From Aliitabrizicola sp031408575 (GTDB taxonomy: Bacteria > Pseudomonadota > Alphaproteobacteria > Rhodobacterales > Rhodobacteraceae), in assembly GCA_031408575.1 (NCBI GenBank), contig JANNWS010000022.1:1-64000 (forward strand): 64,000 bases of DNA. Reading direction: 5' to 3'. Below the pieces are notes generated by a model. It saw only the letters and a program-made list of their open reading frames with translations, was not told where the DNA came from and did no database searches. The first letter of the stretch is position 1, and every line of letters begins with the position of its first letter. Positions 44,521 through 53,821 of this stretch are shown piece after piece. The translations under genes and the position numbers were made by a program.

Positions 44521-44686
44521 TCTGTTAACTCCGTCAAACGTGGACAATTCCACAGTGCACAAGTGGATATTGCACCCTTGCGATTCAACTGTGGCCGCCG
44601 GCAAGTCGCCGACAAAACCACACCAAAGTATCGCCGTAGAGATAACGGATTTGTTTCGATGCCGTTGTATTCTTTCCCCGGAAAGA

Positions 44687-45934
44687 TCAATGCGCCACCC
44701 CCGCCGCAACACTTTCGTCAATGAACCGCCCCTCGCGGAACCGCTCCATCCTGAAGGCGGCGGCCAGTGGCCCAGGCTCGCCCTTAGCCATCAGTTCGGC
44801 CATCGCCCAGCCGGAACCGGGAATCGCCTTGAAGCCGCCCGTCCCCCAGCCGCAATTGATGAAACAGTTGCCCAGCGGCGTTTTCGACAGGATGGGGGAT
44901 CGGTCGCCGGTCATGTCCACGATGCCGCCCCATTGGCGCAGCATTTTCAACCGGGAGATCATCGGGAAGGTTTCCACCAGCGCGCGGAGCGTTTCCTCGA
45001 TATGGTGGAACGACCCGCGCTGGGTGTAGTTGTTGAAGCCGTCGGTGCCGCCGCCGATAACCATCTCGCCCTTGTCGGACTGGCTCATATAGCCGTGGAC
45101 GGTATTGGCCATCACGACCACATCCATGCAGGGTTTGATCGGTTCGCTGACCAGAGCCTGCAGGGCAACCGCCTCGATCGGCAGGCGGAAGCCAGCCATT
45201 TCGGCCACCTGCCCCGAATGCCCGGCAACAACGATGCCGAGTTTCTTCGTGGCGATGTGGCCCTTGGTGGTATCCACGCCGGTGACATGGCCGTTGTCCG
45301 ACCGCACGCCGGTCACCTCGCATTGCTGGATGATGTCCATGCCCATGGCGGAGCAGGCCCGCGCATAGCCCCACGCCACGGCATCGTGCCGGGCGGTGCC
45401 GCCGCGCGCCTGATAAAGCGCGCCGAGGACGGGATAGCGGGGGCCGTCGATATTGATGATCGGGACCAGTTCCTTGACGCGGTCGGGGCCGATGTATTCG
45501 GTCTGCACCCCTTGCAGCATGTTGGCGTGGACGGTGCGAAGATAGCCGCGTACCTCATGGTGGGTCTGGGCCAGCATCAGCAGGCCGCGCGGGCTGAACA
45601 TGATGTTGTAGTTCAGATCCTGACTGAGCGTCTCGTACAGCGAGCGGGCCTTTTCATAAAGCGCGGCCGACGGATCCTGCAGGTAGTTGGAGCGGATGAT
45701 GGTGGTGTTGCGGCCCGTGTTGCCGCCGCCGAGCCAGCCCTTTTCGATGATCGCGACATTCGTGATGCCATGATTCTTGCCCAGATAGTAGGCGGTGGCA
45801 AGGCCATGGCCGCCTGCCCCCACGATCACCACGTCGTAAGCAGGTTTGGGCGCAGGCTTGGCCCAGGCGCGATCCCAGCCCTGATGGTTGCGCATGGCCT
45901 CACGCGCGATTGCAAAAACGGAATAGCGTTTCAT
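44687..45934 (-). CDS. soxB: Sarcosine oxidase beta subunit
   Basis: The 415-residue FAD/FMN-binding catalytic subunit starts MKRYSVFAIAREAMRNHQGW, as is typical. Its Rossmann motif is VVIVGAGGHGLATAYYL, and it has EKGWLGGGNTGRNTTIIRSNY and a C-terminal GWGTGGFKAIPGSGW. It is the first gene of the operon; its promoter lies in the 193-base gap shared with ccmI. The frame runs on upstream but that stretch looks non-coding. Confidence 0.96.
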   Translation of the reverse strand: MKRYSVFAIAREAMRNHQGWDRAWAKPAPKPAYDVVIVGAGGHGLATAYYLGKNHGITNVAIIEKGWLGGGNTGRNTTIIRSNYLQDPSAALYEKARSLYETLSQDLNYNIMFSPRGLLMLAQTHHEVRGYLRTVHANMLQGVQTEYIGPDRVKELVPIINIDGPRYPVLGALYQARGGTARHDAVAWGYARACSAMGMDIIQQCEVTGVRSDNGHVTGVDTTKGHIATKKLGIVVAGHSGQVAEMAGFRLPIEAVALQALVSEPIKPCMDVVVMANTVHGYMSQSDKGEMVIGGGTDGFNNYTQRGSFHHIEETLRALVETFPMISRLKMLRQWGGIVDMTGDRSPILSKTPLGNCFINCGWGTGGFKAIPGSGWAMAELMAKGEPGPLAAAFRMERFREGRFIDESVAAGVAH

Positions 45935-46127
45935 CGGCCGGGTACTTTCTGGCGGGTCTGGACTTGGTGATGGAACGGGGACACGTTTTATCCGCCACCA
46001 CAAGCGGCACAATCGGGAGAATTGCGACATCGGGCTGCGACTTGAGCGCGGTGGACGGGTGTGGATTTCGGCCTTTTGTGCAGGCGCGTCCCGCACTACA
46101 TGAAGCGGGGCGGGATCAGGAGGGGTC

Positions 46128-47357
46128 ATGGGGTTCTGGATTGCGGTGGCGGGGATCGGGCTTGCGGTGACGGCCCTGCTGGTGGCGGCGCTGATGCGGG
46201 CGCGTGTCACGGGCGAACCGGCGGCAGCCTATGATCTGCGCGTCTACCGCGACCAGTTGCGCGAGGTGGACCGCGATCTGGCGCGCGGCGTGATTGCGCC
46301 GGGCGATGCCGAGCGCCTGCGGACCGAAGTTTCGCGCCGGGTGCTGGAAGCGGACCGGGCGCTGGCGGCAGGGGCCGAGACGGACGCGGCGCCGCGCGGG
46401 GCCACGCTGGCCGTGGCGGGGCTTGTGGCGCTGGTGATGCTGGGTGGCGCATGGACCTATGTGCGGCTTGGCGCGCCGGGCTATGGCGACCTGCCGATTG
46501 CGCTGCGGCTGGCCGCAGCGGACGAGATCTATCGCACCCGGCCCGGTCAGGCCGAGGCCGAGATGCAGGCGGCGGCATTGGCCCCTGCCCTGCCGCAACC
46601 GGATGCGTCATTTCTTGCGCTGATGACCAAGCTGCGCGCCGCGGTAAAGGACCGGCCGGACGACTTGCAGGGCCACCGCTTGCTGGCGCGGAACGAGGCG
46701 GGTCTGGGAAATTATGCGGCGGCAGCGGCAGCACAGGTCCGGGTGATCGCGATTGCCGGGCCGGACGCGGTTGCCGAGGATCATGCCGCACTGGCCGAAT
46801 TGATGATCATGGCGGCGGGGGGCTATGTCTCGCCCGAGGCAGAAGCCGAATTGACGCAGGCGCTGCGGCTGGATCCGGGGAACGGGACGGCAGCCTATTA
46901 TGCCGGGTTGATGTTCGCGCAAGTCGGGCGTCCTGACCGCAGCTTTGCGCTGTGGGCGCCGCTGTTGCAACGCTCGGACCCAGACGATCCGTGGGTCGTG
47001 CCGCTGCGCGCGCAAATCGAGCAGGTGGCCGGCGAAGCGGGCGAGATCAACTATGTGCTGCCACCCGAAACCGTTGCCCCCGGCCCCACCGCCGGGGATA
47101 TCGCGGCCAGTGCCGACATGACGCCAGAGGCGCGCGCCGAGATGATCCGGGGCATGGTCACACAATTGAGCGACCGGCTGGCCAACGAAGGCGGCACTGC
47201 CGAGGAATGGGCCAGGCTGATCGGGGCCTATGGTGTATTGGGCGAGCAGGAGCGCGCGGGTGCGATCTGGGCCGAGGCGCAGACCCGCTTTGCCGATCGG
47301 GCAGACGATCTGGCGCTGGTGCGCGCCGCTGCCGTCACGGCGGGGGTGGCCGAATGA
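46128..47357 (+). CDS. ccmI: CcmI, apocytochrome c chaperone
   Basis: The 409-residue membrane protein has two N-terminal helices (FWIAVAGIGLAVTALLVAALM and ATLAVAGLVALVMLGGAW). The loop between them carries the conserved YDLRVYRDQLREVDRDLARG, and a periplasmic TPR domain follows (HRLLARNEAGLGNYAAAAAAQ). CcmI delivers apocytochrome c to the haem ligation complex. It is apart from ccmABCDG in this genome. It overlaps ruvX (ATGA). Confidence 0.92.
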   Translation: MGFWIAVAGIGLAVTALLVAALMRARVTGEPAAAYDLRVYRDQLREVDRDLARGVIAPGDAERLRTEVSRRVLEADRALAAGAETDAAPRGATLAVAGLVALVMLGGAWTYVRLGAPGYGDLPIALRLAAADEIYRTRPGQAEAEMQAAALAPALPQPDASFLALMTKLRAAVKDRPDDLQGHRLLARNEAGLGNYAAAAAAQVRVIAIAGPDAVAEDHAALAELMIMAAGGYVSPEAEAELTQALRLDPGNGTAAYYAGLMFAQVGRPDRSFALWAPLLQRSDPDDPWVVPLRAQIEQVAGEAGEINYVLPPETVAPGPTAGDIAASADMTPEARAEMIRGMVTQLSDRLANEGGTAEEWARLIGAYGVLGEQERAGAIWAEAQTRFADRADDLALVRAAAVTAGVAE

Positions 47358-47845
47358 CCGTTCACGACCGGATTGAGGAATTCGCCGCCACCCTGCCCGC
47401 GCGCCGGGCGGTGGCGGGGCTCGACTTTGGCGAAAAGACCATCGGGGTCGCGGTGTCGGACACTTTCCGCCAGATCGCCAGCCCGCTGCACACGATCCGC
47501 CGGGTGAAGTTCACCGATGATGCCGCAGCCTTGCTGGTGATTGTCAGGGCGCGCGAGCTGGCCGGGTTGATTCTGGGCCTGCCGCGCAACATGGACGGAT
47601 CCGAGGGGCCGCGCGCGCAGGCAACGCGCGCCTTTGCCCGCAACCTGAGCCGCCTGACCGACCTTCCCATCGGCTTTTGGGATGAACGCCTCAGCACGGT
47701 TGCGGCAGAAAGAGCACTGCTGGAGGCGGATACGTCAAGAAAACGTCGCTCGGAGGTTATCGATCAGGTGGCGGCGGGTTATATCCTACAGGGGGCGCTT
47801 GACCGCCTTGGCCATCTGACGCGGGAGAGCGGGCGTGAAGCATGA
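47354..47845 (+). CDS. ruvX: RuvX/YqgF, putative Holliday junction resolvase
   Basis: The 163-residue RNase H-fold nuclease has the first catalytic strand GLDFGEKTIGVAVSD, the block LILGLPRNMDGSEG and DERLSTVAAERAL. Members act in 16S rRNA processing and possibly recombination. It overlaps ccmI by four bases and the DUF1289 gene by 11. Confidence 0.92.
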   Translation: MTVHDRIEEFAATLPARRAVAGLDFGEKTIGVAVSDTFRQIASPLHTIRRVKFTDDAAALLVIVRARELAGLILGLPRNMDGSEGPRAQATRAFARNLSRLTDLPIGFWDERLSTVAAERALLEADTSRKRRSEVIDQVAAGYILQGALDRLGHLTRESGREA

Positions 47846-48065
47846 CGTGTGGGAGCGCGACGAAATCGAGTCGCCTTGCGTCAAGATGTGCGTCGTTCAC
47901 CCCGAAGAGCGCCTCTGCGTCGGCTGCTTCCGCACAATGGAAGAAATTGCCGTCTGGTCGCGGCTGAGCCCGGCCGAGCGGACTGCCATCATGGCCGACT
48001 TGCCCGACCGTGCGCCGCGCCTGGCCAAGCGGCGCGGTGGGCGCATAGGGCGGCTTGACCGCTAG
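47835..48065 (+). CDS. DUF1289 protein (small Cys-rich)
   Basis: The 76-residue protein carries the DUF1289 pattern SPCVKMCVVHPEERLCVGCFRT (Cys at 15, 19, 28 and 31; landmark CVGCFRT), a probable metal or Fe-S site. A Trp/Arg helix follows (EEIAVWSRLSPAERTAIM). It starts with GTG inside the end of ruvX and its stop overlaps the convergent PAP2 gene by four bases. Function unknown. Confidence 0.88.
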   Translation: MKHDVWERDEIESPCVKMCVVHPEERLCVGCFRTMEEIAVWSRLSPAERTAIMADLPDRAPRLAKRRGGRIGRLDR

Positions 48066-48961
48066 GCCCGGTTGGCATCCTCCGCGCGCCTGCGACGGGC
48101 CGCCGCAACAGCCTTAGCCATGCTACGCACAGCCATTTTGTTGATCCGCCCCGGCAAGTGAGCCGCCCTTTGCCAAAGCAGCGCCCCCAGTCTGTCGGCC
48201 CGCCGAGCAAAAACGCCCGCGCGCCAGACAAAGGCCCAGCCACGCTGCGCGAACCAGTGGCGCAGCATCAGCGTTGTCGCGGTGCCAAGTGCTGCCCCTG
48301 CAATCACGTCGCTGGCCCAGTGGACACCGATCATCACTCGGCTGCAAGCGACCCATATGGCAACGGTAAGAAAGACCAGCCGCAGCCGGGGGAACAGGCA
48401 GCAAAGTGCTACGGCCAGCGCGAAGATCGTCGTTGAATGGCCCGATGGAAAGCTGGCCCAGCTTGCGGCCTTCTCGAACGGAAGAAAGCTGAACACACCT
48501 TCGCCTGCGGTGATCTCCGGGCGGGCGCGACCGATCAGGCGCTTGAGGATGTTGACCAGAACACCGCTGCCGATCACGCAGGCCAGCACGAACCCGGCAA
48601 GGGCCGCACCATGGCGGAAAAGCAATGCCGCGCGCGGGCGCAAGCTGTGTCGGGCGGCAAGATGGAAAAGTGCAACCATTCCCGTCGCCATCAGGATTTT
48701 CCACGCTGAATTGCCAAGTTCGGTCACGACCCGGAAAAAGGCTTGCTCGCAGGGGTCCAGCCCTGCCCCGATCCGGTAGAGGGGTTCGTCGATCATCAGC
48801 GCGGTGGCGAGTAGCAGCGACAGGCCCAGCAGCGCAAGGCCCACGGGATGATGGCCCAGCAGCCAGTCCGGCAGTCCCGCTGTCAGCGGGATGGGGCCAC
48901 GACGCGGGGTCCGGCGCGAATGGCGCTTTGCTGTTACGGCGCCGCGGCCGAAGACGGTCAT
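48062..48961 (-). CDS. PAP2-family phosphatase
   Basis: The 299-residue membrane phosphatase has all three PAP2 signature blocks: KRLIGRARPE, PSGH (ASFPSGHSTTIF) and SRVMIGVHWASDV. It probably dephosphorylates a lipid phosphate or pyrophosphate such as undecaprenyl pyrophosphate or lipid A 1-phosphate. Its ATG overlaps the stop of the ArnT-like gene (ATGA), so the two likely modify the same lipid (inference). Confidence 0.9.
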   Translation of the reverse strand: MTVFGRGAVTAKRHSRRTPRRGPIPLTAGLPDWLLGHHPVGLALLGLSLLLATALMIDEPLYRIGAGLDPCEQAFFRVVTELGNSAWKILMATGMVALFHLAARHSLRPRAALLFRHGAALAGFVLACVIGSGVLVNILKRLIGRARPEITAGEGVFSFLPFEKAASWASFPSGHSTTIFALAVALCCLFPRLRLVFLTVAIWVACSRVMIGVHWASDVIAGAALGTATTLMLRHWFAQRGWAFVWRAGVFARRADRLGALLWQRAAHLPGRINKMAVRSMAKAVAAARRRRAEDANRA

Positions 48962-50682
48962 GGCCGCGCCCCGACGCTGAAGACATTCAGCCCGACGCGG
49001 CGGCCCGCACCGATGGCAAATCCATCAACCCGACCCCGCATCTGCAATTCAAGGCCGGTGGCAAGTACGGCAAATTCCGACGCTGCACGATCTTCCACCG
49101 CAATTACGGCACAGCCGGCCCGAAGCCGGTCCACCGCCACCCCCGCCGGCAGCAGGGCGGTGACCTGCGATGTCCGCACGATCAGCGACGGCTCGTTGTA
49201 GCCGACAGCGACCAGGCCCGTCGTGGCACAGCCCGGCACGGCTGCGGTCTGCATCAGCGCCGCAACGTTGTCTGATGGCCAGAGCCACGGCACCCGCGCC
49301 AATGTGGCGATCACTCCGGCACTGGTGATCGCAGCCATCAGGGTAAGGCAGGCCGGTGTTGCGTGGCGCAGATCACGTGCCAGCATCTGCCAGGCGGCGA
49401 CGGCAAGCAGAGCGACCCACGGCAGGGCGACTGCGGCAGGCCAGGTTGCAGACACTGCCCCTGTGGTCAGCGCCAGCCAGATCGCCCCCACCAGCAGCGC
49501 CGGACCAAGCGCCAGAAACGGGATGGCGACAGCCCGTTGTTGCAGCGACAATGGGCCGGTGCGGCCCATCCAGACCTGCGCCACCATCAGCGCCAGCGCC
49601 GGATAGACCGGCAGCGGATAGTGGATCAGCTTGGTCGGCACCAGTTCCAGAACGATCCATGTCGGCACGGCCCAGGCGATCAGAAAGCGCATCGCGGGGT
49701 CGCATCGCGCGGCCCAGATCGCCGGCAGCATCAAAGCCAGCAGCAGCGATCCGGGCCAGAACGTCAGCCATACAAGCGCAAGATATGTGCCGGGCGGCGC
49801 ACCCTTGCCTTCCTGCCCCTGCGCCACCTTGGCCAAAAGGTCCGCCCCGACCGAGGCATGCCAGAATTCGCCCCCGGATCGCAGGCTGATTGCAATCACC
49901 CAAGGCAGCAGGATCGCAAGGCCAAGGACGATGGCCCAGTGGTTGCCCAAGGGTGCAAGCCAGCGGCGGTCGCGCAGGATCACGGCAAGGGCCAGTGCAG
50001 CAAGGCCCACGACCATCGGCCCGACCGGCCCCTTCACCAGTGCCGCAAGGCCAAGGCAAGCCCAGAACGCGTAGACCTGCCAGACCGGGATCGCGCGCTG
50101 CATGTAGAGCCGCGCCATCACCGCCATGGCACCCAGCACAAGCGCAAGCAGTACTGCGTCGGTCTTTGCGATGCGCGCCTCACCCGCCAGCACCAGCGTA
50201 CCGGCAAAGATCAGCGCGGCCAGCGTCGCCCTCGCCCCGCCGATCAACGCCGTTCCCGCCACCTGCACCAGCACGACGGCGGCAATCGCGGCCAGGAAAG
50301 ATGGCATCCGGCTGGCCCAAAGGGGCGCTGCGGCACCCTCGCCCTGCGCGGTCATCGCCAGCGCCTGCATCCAGTAGATGCCCACCGGTTTCTTGTGGCG
50401 CGCCCCATCCTGAAAGCGGATGTCGATCAGATCGCCGCTGGCGACCATCTGGCGGCTGGCCTGCACAAACCGCGCCTCGTCGCGGTCGGTGACAGGCAGG
50501 GTTGCAAGACCGGGCAGGAATACCGCGGCAGTGATCAGCGCAAGGATCAGCAACTGGGTGACGACGCGGGCGGCACATAGCCGCAACAATGCCGCCTCTG
50601 CCCGGTCAAGGGCGTTCCAGGGCAGACGGGCCGTCTGGCCGGTTGCGGCATGACGGCGTGATATGGCCCTGCCCTGCGCCAC
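48958..50682 (-). CDS. ArnT/PMT-type lipid-linked sugar transferase (GT83-like)
   Basis: A protein of up to 574 residues with about 11-12 membrane helices. The catalytic first-loop acidic motif is TDRDEARFVQASRQM, followed by the conserved FQDGARHKKPVGIYWMQ. This family transfers sugars from polyprenyl phosphate to lipid A or proteins. The start is uncertain: the most upstream is GTG at 50682, and downstream non-ATG starts are possible. Coupled to the PAP2 gene. Confidence 0.88.
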   Translation of the reverse strand: MAQGRAISRRHAATGQTARLPWNALDRAEAALLRLCAARVVTQLLILALITAAVFLPGLATLPVTDRDEARFVQASRQMVASGDLIDIRFQDGARHKKPVGIYWMQALAMTAQGEGAAAPLWASRMPSFLAAIAAVVLVQVAGTALIGGARATLAALIFAGTLVLAGEARIAKTDAVLLALVLGAMAVMARLYMQRAIPVWQVYAFWACLGLAALVKGPVGPMVVGLAALALAVILRDRRWLAPLGNHWAIVLGLAILLPWVIAISLRSGGEFWHASVGADLLAKVAQGQEGKGAPPGTYLALVWLTFWPGSLLLALMLPAIWAARCDPAMRFLIAWAVPTWIVLELVPTKLIHYPLPVYPALALMVAQVWMGRTGPLSLQQRAVAIPFLALGPALLVGAIWLALTTGAVSATWPAAVALPWVALLAVAAWQMLARDLRHATPACLTLMAAITSAGVIATLARVPWLWPSDNVAALMQTAAVPGCATTGLVAVGYNEPSLIVRTSQVTALLPAGVAVDRLRAGCAVIAVEDRAASEFAVLATGLELQMRGRVDGFAIGAGRRVGLNVFSVGARP

Positions 50683-50820
50683 TTGGCCCCGTGCCTTTCG
50701 CTGTAGGAGAATACCTCGACACCCTGAATCGGCGCAGCAGGTAACAGGCGCATGGCGGGGGTATCACTGTTCAGTGACAGCGCGCGCAGAGCCGCAGCGC
50801 CACCCTCTCTTTCAAGTTCA

Positions 50821-50845
50821 TCTTTGTACAAATATCCCCCGCGGA
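50821..50845 (-). repeat. Copy 2 of the GGGATATTT-type 3'-end repeat
   Basis: Read on the minus strand, CCGCGGGGGATATTTGTACA and then AAGATGAA lie 40-60 bases past the stop of the PhyH-like gene. It matches copy 1 behind dddP (12175) in GGGATATTT, an A/C-rich spacer and an AGA(T)-type end, and in orientation relative to the gene. The bases 50683-50820 hold no gene I can support; they should carry the ArnT-like promoter. Confidence 0.4.
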
Positions 50846-50883
50846 GCGCACCCGACACGGCAGACCGGCACCCCCACCACAGA

Positions 50884-51645
50884 TCAGGCCAGGTGCAGCC
50901 AGTCGGCAATCTGCGGGAATTCGGGGCGGAAGTAGGCGATCATCCGACCGTCCGGGCCGGCTGTCGCGCCCTCGGCCCAGGGCGCCATGCCGTGCAGGAT
51001 CATGCGGTGAAGCAGCAGCGCCTCACCGGGACGGGCGGCAAGCGGCACACGGGCGCAGGTGGCGAAGGCGTGGCTGCGGGCGGCGTGGTATGTGTCGGTC
51101 AGGTCGATCTCGGACCAAGCCTCGGGCGGATATGGGGTAAGGGCTGCGGCAAAGGCAGCGCGGATGATCTGGTGGCTGCCTTCCCACACCACCAGCGGGG
51201 CTGCTTCAGGCGGGCTTTCGGTCAGCGGCAGGCCAAGGATGAAAGCATGCGGTTCGCGCAGCATCCGGCGGCGGTCGGGGCCGATGGGCAGCAGCCCATC
51301 GACATGGGCCGCGTCCCGTGTGCGGCGATAGCGAAACGCGGCCTCCGTCTCGCCCTCCCACGCACGCGGATAGCCGGGGCGCAGGGTGGACAGTTGCGCG
51401 CGGTGCCACCGGGTCGGGCGCACGGGCAGTTTACACAGAAGCGTCTCGGGCAGCGCCACCCCCGCCACATTGCCCGCCGGCCCGTTCGCCAGCGCGTCGA
51501 TGCCGGCAAACCAGGTGCCGCCGCAGCGCCAGGCATCAGGGCTGGCCGCCACCGCCGCCCGCGCCAGCGGCAGTGCGGCATCTGCCCAGGCATGCAGGCC
51601 GGCGTCCGGCCCGATCCGCGCCCAGCCGCACCGGTCTGTCACCAT
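50884..51645 (-). CDS. Putative Fe(II)/2-oxoglutarate (PhyH-like) dioxygenase
   Basis: The 253-residue protein looks like a diverged phytanoyl-CoA dioxygenase-type enzyme. An H-x-D pair (DAAHVDGLLPIG, about residues 112-120) is followed about 100 residues later by a His-rich strand (PGEALLLHRMILHGMAPW). That fits the HxD...H facial triad, with SGS-like WEGSHQIIRAAF between. No substrate can be named. Its start overlaps the TauE-like gene by 7 bases, so they form an operon. Confidence in the fold is moderate. Confidence 0.6.
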   Translation of the reverse strand: MVTDRCGWARIGPDAGLHAWADAALPLARAAVAASPDAWRCGGTWFAGIDALANGPAGNVAGVALPETLLCKLPVRPTRWHRAQLSTLRPGYPRAWEGETEAAFRYRRTRDAAHVDGLLPIGPDRRRMLREPHAFILGLPLTESPPEAAPLVVWEGSHQIIRAAFAAALTPYPPEAWSEIDLTDTYHAARSHAFATCARVPLAARPGEALLLHRMILHGMAPWAEGATAGPDGRMIAYFRPEFPQIADWLHLA

Positions 51646-52457
51646 CCGGCGACCTTTCGCAACATGTTCAGCGCCACGATGATGATGAACACCGAAAATA
51701 CCTGTTTCAGGGGCTTGGGGTCCATCGCATGGGCCAGCCGCACCCCCCAGGGCGCGGTGATCAGCGTCATGGCGATGATGATGGCAAAGGCGGGCAGGTT
51801 GACCGCGCCGATTGTGTAGGGTGGCCGGCCCTCGATCTGCAACAGCAGGAACCCCAACACCGACGGCACCGCGATCACCACGCCAAAGCCTGCGGCGGTG
51901 GCCACGGCGCGGTGTATCGGCATGGCGTAAAGCGTCATCAGCGGCACCCCGAAAGTGCCGCCGCCGATGCCCATCAGCACTGACAGAAACCCCATCAGCG
52001 ACGACAGCACGCCGCGCGTGGCCCCGACCGGCATCGCCTGACCCAATCGCCAGTCCGACCGGCCCAGTGCCATGTAGACCCCGACGATCAGCCCCAGCAC
52101 CCCGAACACCGCCTGCAGCGCCACCGACTTCATCGACGAGGCCACCACCACGCCCGCAATCGCCCCCAGCACGATCCCCGGCGCCCACAGCCGCAGGATC
52201 GCCCAATCGACCGCCCCCTTGCGGTTGTGCGCCAGCACCGAGCGCAGCGATGTAACCACGATGGTCGCAAGCGACGTGGCAACGCAGACCTGCATCAGTT
52301 TCGGGCCTCCGTAGCCCAGATGCTCGAACATGTAAAAGAACGCGGGCACCAGAACGATGCCGCCGCCCACCCCCAAAAGGCCCGCGATCACCCCGGCAAA
52401 GGCCCCTATCGCCAGCAAAAGCGCCACCATTAGCAGCAGGGTGGCAATATCGGGCAT
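51639..52457 (-). CDS. TauE/SafE-family anion exporter
   Basis: The 272-residue membrane protein has eight predicted helices in two repeats. The repeats open with the family's glycine-rich signatures AGVIAGLLGVGGGIVLVPAFF and SLMGFLSVLMGIGGGTFGVPL. Members export sulfite, sulfoacetate or related organosulfur anions. With dddP in the same region, an organosulfur role is possible but not shown. It is followed by an overlapping PhyH-like gene. Confidence 0.88.
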   Translation of the reverse strand: MPDIATLLLMVALLLAIGAFAGVIAGLLGVGGGIVLVPAFFYMFEHLGYGGPKLMQVCVATSLATIVVTSLRSVLAHNRKGAVDWAILRLWAPGIVLGAIAGVVVASSMKSVALQAVFGVLGLIVGVYMALGRSDWRLGQAMPVGATRGVLSSLMGFLSVLMGIGGGTFGVPLMTLYAMPIHRAVATAAGFGVVIAVPSVLGFLLLQIEGRPPYTIGAVNLPAFAIIIAMTLITAPWGVRLAHAMDPKPLKQVFSVFIIIVALNMLRKVAGW

Positions 52458-52630
52458 GGGCGCGCCTTTCAGTGGAGTGAGGTGTAGGCATAGCCCACCC
52501 GCCCCGCGTAGGCCAGAGCGGCACGCAGCCCGAGCGGCCAACCTGCGCCGCAGCGCGGCACAAGGTCTGGAACCCGGCGGCAAAACGGACTACGATCTGC
52601 GTCAACACCCAACCGAAAAAGGATTCCGGT

Positions 52631-53821
52631 ATGTCCGAGAGCTTGTTGCGCCCGGCGCTCGTGCTGGGGCTGTTATCTTGCGTCGGCCCCTTTGCCATCG
52701 ACATGTACCTGCCCGCGATGCCGTTGATCGCGGCAGATCTGGGCGCCAGCGTTCCGGCGATGCAAAGCACGATCACCGCCTATTTCATCGCCTTTGGGCT
52801 GGCTCAGCTGGTCTATGGCCCCTGGGCCGATCAGGCGGGTCGCAAACCGCCGATCTATGCCGGAGTGGGCGTGTTCCTGATCGGCACGTTGATCTGTGCG
52901 TTGGCCGGATCGGTCGAGATGCTGATGGCGGGGCGGTTCGTGCAGGGGCTGGGCGGGGCTGCGGTGATGGTCATTCCGCGTGCGATCATCCGCGACATGT
53001 ACACCGGGCATAAGGCAACCCGGATGATGGCGGCGATCATGCTGGTCATTTCCGTCTCGCCCATGCTGGCACCGCTGGCCGGATCGGGGATCATCGCGGT
53101 GGGTGACTGGCGGATGATCTTTGGCGTGCTGGCGGTTGCGGCGGCGGTCAGCCTTGTGTTGACCCGCGCAGCACTGGTCGAAACGCTGGCACCGGAAAAC
53201 CGCCAGCCGGTATCGCTGCCGTTGCTGGTGTCACACGCTAAAACGCTGTTTCGGGACCCTGCGTTCCTTGGTCTGACCTTTCTGGGCGGCTTTGGGATGG
53301 CAAGTTTCTTTGTGTTCATCGCCTCGGCTTCGTTTGTCTATACGCAAGCCTTCGGGTTGACGCCGACGCAGTTTTCGCTGGCGTTTGCGGTGAATGCGCT
53401 GGGGTTCTTTGCAGCATCCCAGATGGCGGCCGGTCTGGGGCTGCGGTTTGGCGCACCGGTTGTGGTCGCGCGGGCAACGGCCGGGTTTACGGCGGTAACG
53501 CTGGTGCTGCTGGCACTTGCATTGCTGGGGTTCGCAAGCCTGCCGGTGACGATCGGCGGTCTCTTTCTGGCCAACGCCTGCCTTGGTCTGGTGATCCCGA
53601 CCGTGATGGTGATGGCGCTGGACGATCATGGCGAGGTGGCGGGCCTTGCATCGTCGCTTGGCGGCACGTTGCAGATGCTGGCGGGCGGCATCATGATTGC
53701 GCTGACGGGGCCGTTCTTTGACGGCACCGTGGTGCCGATGCTGGCGGCCATCGCATTGTGCGGTGTGATCGCCTTTGCCCTGTCGCGGCTGGTGCTGCGC
53801 CGTCAGGCGCTGGCGACGTAA
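52631..53821 (+). CDS. Bcr/CflA-type MFS multidrug exporter
   Basis: The 396-residue 12-helix exporter has the Bcr/CflA start (VGPFAIDMYLPAMPLIAADL), the MFS loop (YGPWADQAGRKPP) and motif C-like GASMLAPLAGSGI-type sequence (SPMLAPLAGSGII). AAGGA precedes the ATG. Its last 19 bases overlap the convergent dusA gene. Confidence 0.9.
   Translation: MSESLLRPALVLGLLSCVGPFAIDMYLPAMPLIAADLGASVPAMQSTITAYFIAFGLAQLVYGPWADQAGRKPPIYAGVGVFLIGTLICALAGSVEMLMAGRFVQGLGGAAVMVIPRAIIRDMYTGHKATRMMAAIMLVISVSPMLAPLAGSGIIAVGDWRMIFGVLAVAAAVSLVLTRAALVETLAPENRQPVSLPLLVSHAKTLFRDPAFLGLTFLGGFGMASFFVFIASASFVYTQAFGLTPTQFSLAFAVNALGFFAASQMAAGLGLRFGAPVVVARATAGFTAVTLVLLALALLGFASLPVTIGGLFLANACLGLVIPTVMVMALDDHGEVAGLASSLGGTLQMLAGGIMIALTGPFFDGTVVPMLAAIALCGVIAFALSRLVLRRQALAT

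Noticed and set aside
50884..52776. A single 630-residue fusion of the TauE region and the oxygenase
   Set aside because: The upstream part is the shifted frame of the TauE gene and is not protein-like; the oxygenase begins at 51645.
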